A stretch of 64,000 nucleotides of DNA. Origin: Martelella mediterranea. GTDB taxonomy: Bacteria > Pseudomonadota > Alphaproteobacteria > Rhizobiales > Rhizobiaceae. Below the pieces are notes generated by a model that saw only the letters and a program-made list of their open reading frames with translations, had not been told where the DNA came from and did not search any database. The position numbers and the translations under genes were made by a program. This document shows positions 16,946 through 25,220 of this stretch, piece by piece. The DNA lies in the NCBI GenBank assembly GCA_003001975.1, contig PVUG01000003.1:186001-250000 (forward strand), written 5' to 3'. Position 1 is the first letter of the stretch. Each line of letters opens with the position of its first letter.

Positions 16946-18108
16946 TTTTCCCTGAAACTCCGTCCGATAAGCTGGCGGTGAACCTGATTGGTGCCTTCCC
17001 AGATCTGGGTGATCTTGGCATCGCGCATCAGCCGTTCGGCCCGATAGTCGCGGCAATAGCCGTAACCGCCGTAAAACTGCACGCATTCGGTCGTCATCTT
17101 CATGGCGAGATCGGAGGCCCTGAGTTTGGCCAGCGATGCCTCCATGCCGAAATCCTTGCCGCCGCCATCGACGATATCGGCGACGTAATCGATCCAGCGC
17201 TCGACCATCGCCAGTTCACCCGCAAGATCGGCAAGCGTGAACTGGTTGCCCTGAAACTCGATAATCTTTTTGCCGCCCTGCACCCGCTCGTTGCCGTAAG
17301 ACACCATGTCCTTGAACGCCGCACGGGCGATGCCGCGCGCATGGGCGGCAATGGAGGGCCGCGACTTGTTGAGCGAGGCCAGCAGGATCGCAAGCCCGTC
17401 GCCGGGATTGCCGATCAGATTGGCGTGCGGCACGCGGATATTGTCGAAGGCGAGCGCGCAGGTCGACGAGCCGTGATGGCCCATCTTCTTCTCCTTGCCG
17501 ATGACGCTGAAGCCCTCCATCCCCTTTTCCAGGATCAGCACCGAAATCGCCTTGCGCGCATCGTCAATGCCCGCCCATTTGCCGAACAGCAGAATGCGGT
17601 CGGCAACATCGCCATTGGTGATGAAGACTTTCGAGCCCTTGACGACGATGTCGTCGCCATCCTCGGTGAAGCTGGTCTTCATGCCGGTCGCATCCGAGCC
17701 CGCCGTTGGTTCGGTGATCGCCAGCGCGCCAAGCCCACCCTCGGCGATTTTCGGCAGCAGGCGGGCGCGCTGCTCGTCATTGCCGAAATCGATCAGCGGC
17801 TTCATGCCGTGGTAATTGGTGGCATAGATGATGCCGGTGGAGGCGCAGGCTTCGGAAATGATCGACACGATCTCCAGATAGAGCTTGTAGGACATCGGCA
17901 TGCCGCCGAATGCCTCCGGAACGAAAATCGCGTTCAGCCCCAGCGCATTGATCGCCTCGACGTTTTTCCAGGGAAATTCCCCGGTCTCGTCGATGTGTTC
18001 GGCATTGGGCGCAATCACTTCGTCGGTCATGCGCTGGACCTGTTCCAGCACCTGCCGCTCGTCATCGTTCCAGTTGCGGGCCGCCGCCACCTTTTCAATC
18101 AGGTTCAT
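16942..18108 (-). CDS. Acyl-CoA dehydrogenase (AliB-like)
   Basis: FAD enzyme that introduces the 2,3 double bond into an acyl-CoA. The 388-residue protein shows the FAD/substrate motif ALAITEPTAGSDATG, the second family signature near the C-terminus (FYGGYGYCRDY) and the glutamate in IWEGTNQVHRQ. The position next to ligase, hydratase, SDR and BadI-like genes suggests the cyclohexanecarboxyl-CoA dehydrogenase step (AliB in Rhodopseudomonas). That assignment rests on context; sequence alone supports only a short-chain or cyclic acyl-CoA dehydrogenase. The start overlaps the SDR stop by one base. Confidence 0.9.
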   Translation of the reverse strand: MNLIEKVAAARNWNDDERQVLEQVQRMTDEVIAPNAEHIDETGEFPWKNVEAINALGLNAIFVPEAFGGMPMSYKLYLEIVSIISEACASTGIIYATNYHGMKPLIDFGNDEQRARLLPKIAEGGLGALAITEPTAGSDATGMKTSFTEDGDDIVVKGSKVFITNGDVADRILLFGKWAGIDDARKAISVLILEKGMEGFSVIGKEKKMGHHGSSTCALAFDNIRVPHANLIGNPGDGLAILLASLNKSRPSIAAHARGIARAAFKDMVSYGNERVQGGKKIIEFQGNQFTLADLAGELAMVERWIDYVADIVDGGGKDFGMEASLAKLRASDLAMKMTTECVQFYGGYGYCRDYRAERLMRDAKITQIWEGTNQVHRQLIGRSFREK

Positions 18109-18812
18109 CAGTGGTTCATCCCCTGTCCGCCGTCGATGTAAATGGTCTCGCCCGTCAGAAAGCCGATCTGCTCGGAGAAGATCGAGCCGACGAGTTTCGC
18201 CACATCTTCGGCCTTGCCCGGCGCGCCGACGGGGATGCGGCTTGCCATCCACGCCTTGACCTTTTCGCGGGCGAGATAATCGCGGTTGAGGTCGGTCTCG
18301 ATATAGCCGGGCGCGACATTCATCACTCGAATGCCGTGCTTTGCCCATTCCACCGCCATGCAGCGCGTCATCGCCGCCACCGCCGCCTTGGAGGCGCAAT
18401 AGGCGAGATTGTCCGGCACGCCGAGCTTGTCGAAAAACGAGCCGATATTGACGATGGTGCCGCCGTTTTTCTCCATAAACGGAAACGCCTCGCGGGCTGC
18501 GACCATGACGGCGGTCGTGTTGAGCGCGATAGTCTTGTTGAAGCTTTCCGTCGTCAGGCTGGCAATCGGCCCGCCGATATGAATACCGGCATTGTTGACA
18601 AGGCCGGCAACCGGCCCCGCGGCGGCGATTTCTCCAAAGGCCCGTTTCACATCGCCCTCATTGGTCACGTCGCAGACCACGGCGCGACCCGCAGGCGCTT
18701 CACCCGAACGCGACAGGGCGACGACCGAAAACCCGCGCCGTTCGAGTTCGCCCGCAATCGCCGCGCCAATGCCTTTCGACGCACCGGTAACGATAATCTG
18801 TCCTTCAGCCAT
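18108..18812 (-). CDS. Short-chain dehydrogenase (candidate 2-hydroxy-ring-carboxyl-CoA dehydrogenase)
   Basis: Compact SDR of 234 residues with TGASKGIG, NNAG and the catalytic YCASK, preceded by the serine in NIGSFFDKLG. In the cyclohexanecarboxylate pathway an SDR (BadH) oxidises 2-hydroxycyclohexanecarboxyl-CoA to the 2-keto compound, the substrate of BadI. The gene lies exactly between the enoyl-CoA hydratase and acyl-CoA dehydrogenase genes, so this role is likely by context, although overall similarity to BadH is only that of the SDR family. The ATG at 18812 lies within the last 8 bases of the upstream gene. Confidence 0.85.
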   Translation of the reverse strand: MAEGQIIVTGASKGIGAAIAGELERRGFSVVALSRSGEAPAGRAVVCDVTNEGDVKRAFGEIAAAGPVAGLVNNAGIHIGGPIASLTTESFNKTIALNTTAVMVAAREAFPFMEKNGGTIVNIGSFFDKLGVPDNLAYCASKAAVAAMTRCMAVEWAKHGIRVMNVAPGYIETDLNRDYLAREKVKAWMASRIPVGAPGKAEDVAKLVGSIFSEQIGFLTGETIYIDGGQGMNH

Positions 18813-19575
18813 CCTTGAACTCCGGCTTTCTCTTTTCCTCGAATGCCGCCATGCCCTCTTCCGCATCGCCCAGACGATAGGCGAGCGTCGACAGGTCGGC
18901 CTCCACGCGCAGCCCCTCGGCAAGCGGCACATCGCCGGCCCGGCGCACCGCCTGACGGGCAAATTCCAGCGCCGGCAGGCTGTAACGGGTGAAGCGACCA
19001 GCAAATTCCCGGCCAGCTTCCATCAGGTCGCCTTCGACGACGGCATTGACGAGACCGATCTTCTCGGCCTCATCGGCCTTCACATTGCGACCGGTCATGA
19101 TGATTTCGAGCGCCCGTCCCTCGCCGATCAGGCGCGGCAGGCGCTGCGTGCCGCCATAGCCGGGAATGAGGCCAAGCTTGATCTCCGGCAGTCCGAACAC
19201 CGCGTTCGGCGATGCCAGCCGAAAGGTCGAGGCAAGCGCCAGCTCCGCTCCGCCGCCAAAGGCATAGCCATTGACCAGCGCCACCGAGGCGACCGGCAGC
19301 GTATCGAGCTTGGCGAACATCGCCTGGCCCAGTTCGGCCCCGCGCTTCTGGTCGATGAGCGCACGGCTGCGCAATTCCTTGATATCGGCCCCGGCGCAAA
19401 ACGCCTTTTCGCCCGCTCCGGTGATCAGCAGTGCGCGAACGCCCTCCATCGCCGCCACGTCGTCCAGCGCTTCGCCGATCTGGCGGAGGATGGCGAAGGA
19501 AAGCGCGTTGAGCGCTTCCGGCCGGTTCAGCGTGAGGACCGCAAACGGCCCGTCCTTTTTCAGTTCAACGGTCAT
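18805..19575 (-). CDS. Enoyl-CoA hydratase (BadK-like position)
   Basis: Crotonase of 256 residues that adds water to a 2,3-enoyl-CoA. Both catalytic glutamates of true hydratases are present: FGGGAELALA and LPEIKLGLIPGYGGTQ. The oxyanion-hole segment KAFCAGADIKE is standard. Between a ligase and an SDR it would serve as cyclohex-1-ene-1-carboxyl-CoA hydratase or its analogue. The hydratase function is secure; the exact ring substrate is inferred from neighbours. Confidence 0.92.
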   Translation of the reverse strand: MTVELKKDGPFAVLTLNRPEALNALSFAILRQIGEALDDVAAMEGVRALLITGAGEKAFCAGADIKELRSRALIDQKRGAELGQAMFAKLDTLPVASVALVNGYAFGGGAELALASTFRLASPNAVFGLPEIKLGLIPGYGGTQRLPRLIGEGRALEIIMTGRNVKADEAEKIGLVNAVVEGDLMEAGREFAGRFTRYSLPALEFARQAVRRAGDVPLAEGLRVEADLSTLAYRLGDAEEGMAAFEEKRKPEFKDG

Positions 19576-19587
19576 ATCGCCCTCCCC

Positions 19588-21207
19588 TCACGATGCCTTG
19601 GGGGCGGTATAGCGCACCTGTTCCGGTGCAAGTTCGCCGCGTTTGACCATCTCCGTCAGCTCGCGCTTCAGGATTTTCCCGCTTGCCGTCAGCGGCAGGC
19701 TTTCAACCGATAGGAACCATTCGGGCATGTCGTATTTGGAAAGCTCCTCGGCGGCCAGATGCGCCAGCATCTCCGCCGCGGCGATATCGCCGATAATGGC
19801 AAGGCAGACCCTTTCGCCCAGCCGCTCGTCCGGCACGGCAAAGGCCGCAGCTTTCTCGACCGTCGGATGAGTGAGCGCCAGCGCCTCGATCCGCGAGGGA
19901 TGAATATTGTGACCGCCGCGAATGATGAGATCCTTGGCGCGGCCCTCAATACGTAGATTGCCGTGTTCATCGAAGGAACCGAGATCGCCCGACATCAGAT
20001 AACCGTGGCGGTTGAAGGTCTTTTCGGTCGCCGCCTGATTGCCGTAATAGCCAAGCATCATCGCAGCACCCTTGCCGCCGATTTCGCCGGTCTCGCCCTG
20101 CGGCAGCTCCCTGTCTGGATTTTCAACATCCCATATCTTCACCGAATAGGCCGGTCCGCCGCGCCCGCAGGTGGACACCCAGATTTCCGGCGGATCGTCG
20201 GGATGGGTATATTGATGCGACGAACACTCGGTCATGCCGTAGATATTCTGCGGCGCGATGCCCTGATCGACAAAGGCCTTGGCGACGACTTCGGGGATCG
20301 GGGAACCGGCCATATAGAAGGTGCGGACATTGCCCATGCGCGCCATGCCGCGCTTCTTCTGCTCGGCCAGAATATCCATCGCATGGGTCGGAACGCCCAT
20401 CACATAGGTCGCGCCGGTCTCGACGATCCAGTCCAGCCGCGAGACGTCTTTCGGCGGATCGTCGGTGACAAGCTCGCCGCCGCAGACCAGCCACTGCGCC
20501 ATCGCCACCCAGGCGATGTGATGCGACAGCGGGCTGAGCGACAAAATGACGGAATTGAGATCGAGCTTCCAGTCGCGCGCCAGATCGCGGGCATTGGCCA
20601 GAAGCGTATTTGAGGAATGCATCACGCATTTCGGCCGCCCGGTGGTGCCGGAGGTGAAGGCGAGATAGGCGATGCTGTCGGGATTGGCATGCGGCTCGGG
20701 CTCGGCCGCGATGGTTTCGGTCGGAAATTCATCCGGCGTATAGAGTTTCGTCAGCGAGCCGACATCCTTCAGCATGGCGTCGAAATCCTTCGACGCCCGG
20801 TCCGCGCCCCAGCCAGGCTCCGTTACCAGCGCTTTCACGCCCAGTTCCTGCAACAGCTCGATGATTTCGCCGCAGGTATAGCTTCTGTGCAGCGACGGAT
20901 TGCAGGCGACGCCCTCGCGCGAACAGCCGAGAAAGGCGATCACCGCCTCGATCCGGTTCGACATCCACAGCGATATCCGGTCTCCGGCGACGATATCCTG
21001 ATTGCGAAGGTCGTCGGCAAAGGCGTCAACGCGGGTCTTCAGCGCCCGCCAGTCGAGCCGGAGACGACCGTCGCGCAGCGCATGGTCATCCGGCCGCATG
21101 GCCGCGTGCCGGGCCATCAGGTGATAGAAGGTTTCCCCGTGCCACAGGCCGTTGTCGTAATAGCCGCGCGCGGTTGCGGGATCATGCAGGGTGAGAAAGG
21201 GTCGCAT
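19588..21207 (-). CDS. aliA: Acyl-CoA ligase, cyclohexanecarboxylate-CoA ligase-like
   Basis: AMP-forming ligase that activates a carboxylic acid to its CoA thioester. The 539-residue protein shows the P-loop AFTSGTTGRPK, the YGMTECSSHQY adenylate motif, MSGDLGSFDEHGNLRIEGR and the hinge KDLIIRGGHNIHP, with the catalytic lysine in ASGKILKREL. The stretch QYTHPDDPPEIWVSTCGR resembles the cyclohexanecarboxylate-CoA ligase (AliA) group as I recall it. The ATG at 21207 is preferred; an upstream in-frame start at 21285 lies inside the neighbouring gene. It probably catalyses the entry step of the pathway. Confidence 0.85.
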   Translation of the reverse strand: MRPFLTLHDPATARGYYDNGLWHGETFYHLMARHAAMRPDDHALRDGRLRLDWRALKTRVDAFADDLRNQDIVAGDRISLWMSNRIEAVIAFLGCSREGVACNPSLHRSYTCGEIIELLQELGVKALVTEPGWGADRASKDFDAMLKDVGSLTKLYTPDEFPTETIAAEPEPHANPDSIAYLAFTSGTTGRPKCVMHSSNTLLANARDLARDWKLDLNSVILSLSPLSHHIAWVAMAQWLVCGGELVTDDPPKDVSRLDWIVETGATYVMGVPTHAMDILAEQKKRGMARMGNVRTFYMAGSPIPEVVAKAFVDQGIAPQNIYGMTECSSHQYTHPDDPPEIWVSTCGRGGPAYSVKIWDVENPDRELPQGETGEIGGKGAAMMLGYYGNQAATEKTFNRHGYLMSGDLGSFDEHGNLRIEGRAKDLIIRGGHNIHPSRIEALALTHPTVEKAAAFAVPDERLGERVCLAIIGDIAAAEMLAHLAAEELSKYDMPEWFLSVESLPLTASGKILKRELTEMVKRGELAPEQVRYTAPKAS

Positions 21208-21223
21208 ATCGTGGATTCCCCTT

Positions 21224-22009
21224 TCAATGGCCGAATTTTTCAGGGTCGGGCTTGCGCCGTTCGGCAAAGCTCGCGCCCAGTTCATTGGCCTCGTCCGTGC
21301 CGAGATACTGGCTCAAAAGCAGATCGTGGGTGACGCGCGATAGCCCGCTGACGCCGCCGTGACGGGCATTGAAGGCGCCCTTGATCGAGGCCAGCGCGAA
21401 AGCGCCGCGATCGGCGATTTCAAGCGCGAATTCCCGTGTTTTTTCGGCAAGCTGGTCGTCCGGCGCCACGCGGTTGATGAGGCCCATCTCCTTTGCTTCA
21501 GCGGCCTTGATCTTCGGGTTGGCAAACCAGATTTCCTTGGCCCGCTTCTTGCCGACGAGGTCTTCCAGATACCAGGTGCCGTAACCGGCATCGAAAGAGC
21601 CCATCATCGGCCCGACCTGCCGGAAGACCGCGCTTTCCTTGGCAATCGTGACGTCGCAGACCATCTGCAGCACATTACCGCCACCGACGGCAAAACCGTT
21701 GACCGAGGCGATCACCGGCTTCTGCAACCGGTCTATGGCCTCATACATTTCCAGCGTCGGCAGCACACCGGCATAAAGCTTGGTCTTCTCCATGCCGTCC
21801 TTGCGCCCGCCGATGCAGAAGAACCGGTCGCCCGCGCCGGTCAGAACCACGACACGGGTGCGGGTTTCGCGGCGGATCATTTCGATGCAGTCGCGGATTT
21901 CGTGGCACATGGTCTCGGTGAACATGTTGCCGTCATCCGGCCGGTTGAGCGTGATCGTGCCGACCGGACCGTCTTCGCTATAGAGAATTTCCTTGAACCC
22001 AACACTCAT
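21224..22009 (-). CDS. badI: 2-ketocyclohexanecarboxyl-CoA hydrolase-like crotonase (BadI)
   Basis: BadI is a crotonase-fold enzyme related to MenB that opens the ring of 2-ketocyclohexanecarboxyl-CoA to give pimeloyl-CoA. In this 261-residue protein the core segment GGGNVLQMVCDVTIAKES, then FRQVGPMMGSFDAGYGT and KKRAKEIWF follow Rhodopseudomonas BadI nearly residue for residue (GGGNVLATICDLTICSEK, GQVGPKMGSVDPGYGT, KKAREIWY). The GSFDAGYGT segment holds the Asp and Tyr typical of the BadI/MenB branch. This is the gene that identifies the pathway as ring cleavage of an alicyclic acid. It lies second in the operon, directly before the ligase gene. Confidence 0.85.
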   Translation of the reverse strand: MSVGFKEILYSEDGPVGTITLNRPDDGNMFTETMCHEIRDCIEMIRRETRTRVVVLTGAGDRFFCIGGRKDGMEKTKLYAGVLPTLEMYEAIDRLQKPVIASVNGFAVGGGNVLQMVCDVTIAKESAVFRQVGPMMGSFDAGYGTWYLEDLVGKKRAKEIWFANPKIKAAEAKEMGLINRVAPDDQLAEKTREFALEIADRGAFALASIKGAFNARHGGVSGLSRVTHDLLLSQYLGTDEANELGASFAERRKPDPEKFGH

Positions 22010-22024
22010 GCTGCAACTCCCAAT

Positions 22025-23260
22025 TCAGTCGTTCTGCGCAATTCGGCGCATATTTTCAGTTTCCGAAGGCGCTCCCAGAACGTCAGCCGTATGCTGTCCC
22101 AGTTCCGGCGGTGCGCTGCGCGCAAAGCTCGCCTCGTCGTCAATGCGAATGCCCAGGCCGATCTGCGGCACAAGCCGTCCGGTCTCCTCATCCTTCAACG
22201 TGTAGAAAAGCCCGCGCTCCTGAAGTTCGCCGTCATGGGCCACCTCATCCACCTGATTGATGGGACCGGCGGGGACGCGCGCGGCGGCAAAAATATCCAG
22301 CCACGCATTGCGGCTGCGGGTTTTCAGAATGTCCTGAATATGGCTGACGATTTCCGCCCGGCAGACACGGCGATCGGCATTGGTGGCAAAGCGCGGATCG
22401 GCGCCATAGGCGGGATCGCCGACGGCCTCCCAGAACCGTGCCCAGACCGGATTGGAGCCAAGGCCGAGATTCATCGGTTTGTCGGCCGTATCGAAGGGCT
22501 GGTAGATGGCGATCACGCTGTCGGTGCCGCCCGAGCGTTTCGGCACTTCGCCGGAGCCGAGATAGGATGAAATCCGGCAGCTCAAAAACCGGGTCATGCT
22601 CTCGACCATGCTGATATCGATCTTGCGGCCGACACCGCTGCGCTGGCGGTCGAAAAGGGCTGCCATGACAGCCATCGCGGCATCCTGCCCGGCCAGCATA
22701 TCGGCAGCGGGCGCGCCGATTTTCTGCGGCGCGCTGTCGGCGGCCCCGGTGATATCCATGATGCCGGAATAACCTTCGGCGATCAGGTCGTAACAGGTCA
22801 GATCGGCGCGTTCGCCGGTCAGGCCGAAACCGGTAATCGAAACAAAAACAAGGTCTTTGCGCACGGCCCGCAGGGTGTCGTAATCAAGCCCGAGCTTGCG
22901 CTGCACCGATGGCGGCTGGTTGGTCACGAAAACATCCGCCTCGGATACGAGCTTGCGAAACGCCGCCTTGCCCGCCGCTGAGCGCGCATCGACCACAACG
23001 CTTTTCTTGTTGCGGTTCATGGCTGTAAACCACAGCGCCTGCCCATCCAGAAAGGGCGGCCCCCACTGGCGCGCATCATCGCCTTCGGGACGTTCGACCT
23101 TGATAACCTCCGCGCCGAAATCGGAAAGCAGCATGCTGGCGTAAGGCCCGGCCACCGACGATGTCACGTCAACGACTTTCACGCCGGAAAGCAGCCCGAA
23201 GCCTTTTCCGGCCGCTGCTAGCGGCAGTTTCCGATATGGCAGGTGATCAATGTCGGCCAT
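22025..23260 (-). CDS. CaiB/BaiF family CoA-transferase
   Basis: Family III CoA-transferase, 411 residues: LLSGVKVVDVTSSVAGPY at the N-terminus, then SDFGAEVIKVERPEGDDARQ, and the catalytic aspartate in LTCYDLIAEGYSGIMDITG. These enzymes move CoA between carboxylic acids, so it gives a second route for activating the substrate or recycling CoA. It is the first gene of a 13-gene operon running to 9696. The ATG at 23260 follows AAGGAG, about 49 bases after the start predicted for the sigma-54 site at 23320. Confidence 0.9.
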   Translation of the reverse strand: MADIDHLPYRKLPLAAAGKGFGLLSGVKVVDVTSSVAGPYASMLLSDFGAEVIKVERPEGDDARQWGPPFLDGQALWFTAMNRNKKSVVVDARSAAGKAAFRKLVSEADVFVTNQPPSVQRKLGLDYDTLRAVRKDLVFVSITGFGLTGERADLTCYDLIAEGYSGIMDITGAADSAPQKIGAPAADMLAGQDAAMAVMAALFDRQRSGVGRKIDISMVESMTRFLSCRISSYLGSGEVPKRSGGTDSVIAIYQPFDTADKPMNLGLGSNPVWARFWEAVGDPAYGADPRFATNADRRVCRAEIVSHIQDILKTRSRNAWLDIFAAARVPAGPINQVDEVAHDGELQERGLFYTLKDEETGRLVPQIGLGIRIDDEASFARSAPPELGQHTADVLGAPSETENMRRIAQND

Positions 23261-23319
23261 GAATGCTCCTTCCTCCATTCAACCGGCAGGGAGCCGGTCA
23301 GCGCAGACGAAGAAGCATC

Positions 23320-23336
23320 CGCAATCAGCGTGCCAA
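23320..23336 (-). promoter_or_regulatory. Sigma-54 promoter (P4) of the large CoA operon
   Basis: The minus strand reads TTGGCACGCTGATTGCG, an exact match to the TGGCACG-N4-TTGC core. The start would be near 23309. It is the best candidate promoter for the operon from 23260 to 9696. Confidence 0.85.
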
Positions 23337-23394
23337 TGGGTTGGGTCGCGCTATCTCCACCCTGCCTGGGCATGGTGCTGTCGGAAACAAAAAG

Positions 23395-23638
23395 TCCCGC
23401 TGAGGTTCAGCGAGACACAGACTGCTGACAAAGCTCGCCCCAGGTTCTTTCGTCATACCGGCCTTGAGCCGGTATCCAGGGCCGCTTGTTATGCGTTTCA
23501 AGAAAGAGTCTTTGCGCGCAAGGACTTGCGCTTACTGGATTCCGGCTCAAGGCCGGAATGACGGTAGGGGGATAGGCAAAACTGTGATTGCTTACGGGGA
23601 TTGTCAACAAGCTGAAATCCCGCTGAAGCTCAGCGGGA
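23395..23638. repeat. Composite palindromic intergenic repeat, copy B, with outer palindromes
   Basis: The inner element (23451-23563) has two 29-base inverted arms differing at two positions. The differences are compensatory: one arm folds as TACCGGC/GCCGGTA, the other as TTCCGGC/GCCGGAA. It is flanked by two palindromes, TCCCGCTGA-ggt-TCAGCGaGA (23395-23415) and TCCCGCTGA-agc-TCAGCGGGA (23618-23638). The element fills the 424-base gap upstream of P4; apart from P4 nothing else is recognisable there. Confidence 0.85.
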
Positions 23639-23684
23639 CATGTCGGTTTCGCATACAAGCGTTTTCCTGAAAGACACATGATCT

Positions 23685-25148
23685 TCAGATACGCACGCGG
23701 CGGTGGGTGATGGTTTTGGAGACGGTGTAGGAATCGAGCGACTCCATGCCGCCCTCGACGCCGATACCGCTTTCCTTGTGGCCGCCGAAGGGCGCATCCG
23801 CACCGGGACTGGTGAACAGGTTGACCGCGACCGAGCCGCATTGCAGCTCGTTCGAAAGCCGGTCGGCCGTCTCCACATCATTGGTGAATACATAGCCGGC
23901 CAGCCCGACCTCGATATCGTTGGCGATCGAAAGCGCCTCATCCATGTCGGCAACCGGCATGCAGGGCGCGATCGGGCCGAAAGGCTCCTCATGCATTACG
24001 TCAGCGTCGAGCGGCACGTCGGCCAGCACGGTCGGCGCATAGAACCAGCCGCGATTGCCGACCCGCTCGCCGCCGGTCGCAATCCGCGCCCCACGCTTCA
24101 CGGCGTCGCCGACCAGCCTGTCCATGGTCTCGATCCGGCGCTCGTTGACCAGCGGGCCGACTTCCGACCCCTTGGTGAAGCCGCCGCCGACCTTGAGCCT
24201 GGACGCCCCTTCGGCAAAGGCGCCGACGAAATCGTCATAAACCTTGCGATGGACGAGAAACCGTGACGGCGACACGCAGAGCTGACCGGCCATGCGGAAT
24301 TTTCCGGCAACGGCAAGGGCTGCTACCGCGGTCGGATCGACATCCTCGCCGATCAGCACCGGCGCATGGCCGCCGAGTTCCATCAGCACCGGCTTGACGC
24401 CTTCGGCCGCCAGCCGGGTCAACTGCTTGCCGACATCGACAGAGCCCGTCAGCGTGATCATCTTGATGACGGGCGACAGGATGAGCCGCTCGGACACCTG
24501 CGAGGAACGGCCATGGATGACCTGAAGCACGCCTTTCGGCAGGCCGGCATCCAGAAAGCACTGTGCCAGCAGGCAGGTCGAGGCAGGCGTCTGGCTGGCG
24601 GGCTTGATGATGACCGAGCAACCAGCGGCAATCGAACCGGAGAGCTTGCGGCCCGCCGCGCTGACCGGGACATTCCACGGCGTGAACGCGGCAACCGGCC
24701 CCACCGGCTCACGCACAACGAACTGGTAGTTGGGATGCTCGGTCGGCACCACCCGGCCGTAATTGCGCAGGAGCTGTTCGGCATCCCAGTCGAGAAAGCT
24801 CGAGGAGCGGACGACTTCGGCACGGGCATCGGCAAGCGGCTTGCCGTGTTCGAGCGTGATGGCAGGCGCGATCTCGTCGGCGCGTTCGCGCATGATCGCG
24901 GCCACCCGGTGCAACAGGTCGGCGCGCTTTTGCGGCGACACTTTTCGCCAGACATCGAAACCGCGCTGCGCGGCCGCAAGCGCCCGGTCGAAATCCTCGT
25001 CCGTCGCACCGGGAACGGGCCCGAGGATCGTCTCGTCATCGGGATTTTGAACATGGTGGCAGGCGGGCCGGTCGGCAATCCATTCATCGTCGATCAGAAG
25101 CGCCACCTCGGGGTAGCGGTAGCCATGCGAGGGCGCGGTATCAGTCAT
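23685..25148 (-). CDS. Aldehyde dehydrogenase (semialdehyde dehydrogenase-like)
   Basis: NAD(P)-dependent aldehyde dehydrogenase of 487 residues. It shows FTPWNVPVSAAGRKLSGSIA, the general-base motif MELGGHAPVL, the catalytic cysteine in MAGQLCVSPSRFLVH and the late PFGGHKESGIGVEGG. The last pattern is typical of succinate-semialdehyde dehydrogenase-like members, but the substrate is not certain. It follows the TRAP solute-binding gene after 72 bases that contain a strong hairpin, so its level may be set separately although it probably belongs to the same transcript. It could oxidise an aldehyde precursor of the imported or activated acid. Confidence 0.92.
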   Translation of the reverse strand: MTDTAPSHGYRYPEVALLIDDEWIADRPACHHVQNPDDETILGPVPGATDEDFDRALAAAQRGFDVWRKVSPQKRADLLHRVAAIMRERADEIAPAITLEHGKPLADARAEVVRSSSFLDWDAEQLLRNYGRVVPTEHPNYQFVVREPVGPVAAFTPWNVPVSAAGRKLSGSIAAGCSVIIKPASQTPASTCLLAQCFLDAGLPKGVLQVIHGRSSQVSERLILSPVIKMITLTGSVDVGKQLTRLAAEGVKPVLMELGGHAPVLIGEDVDPTAVAALAVAGKFRMAGQLCVSPSRFLVHRKVYDDFVGAFAEGASRLKVGGGFTKGSEVGPLVNERRIETMDRLVGDAVKRGARIATGGERVGNRGWFYAPTVLADVPLDADVMHEEPFGPIAPCMPVADMDEALSIANDIEVGLAGYVFTNDVETADRLSNELQCGSVAVNLFTSPGADAPFGGHKESGIGVEGGMESLDSYTVSKTITHRRVRI

Positions 25149-25179
25149 TTTCTCGTCCGTTCATCGGTTGAAGGCAGTC

Positions 25180-25208
25180 TGTCCGGCGGGCGATCTGCCC
25201 GCCGGACA
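25180..25208 (-). terminator. Intergenic hairpin between the TRAP and aldehyde dehydrogenase genes
   Basis: A perfect 12-bp stem (25180-25191 with 25197-25208, arm TGTCCGGCGGGC) with a 5-base loop and no T-run. It could be a partial terminator or protect the 3' end of the dctP message. Confidence 0.6.
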
Positions 25209-25220
25209 ATATCTGACGGT

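Noticed and set aside
14474-16981. Long open frame (about 835 codons) on the plus strand opposite the CaiB-type and 3-hydroxyacyl-CoA dehydrogenase genes
   Set aside because: It lies wholly antisense to two well-supported genes, its translation is rich in Arg, His and Gly with no domain pattern, and long antisense frames are normal in high-GC DNA.
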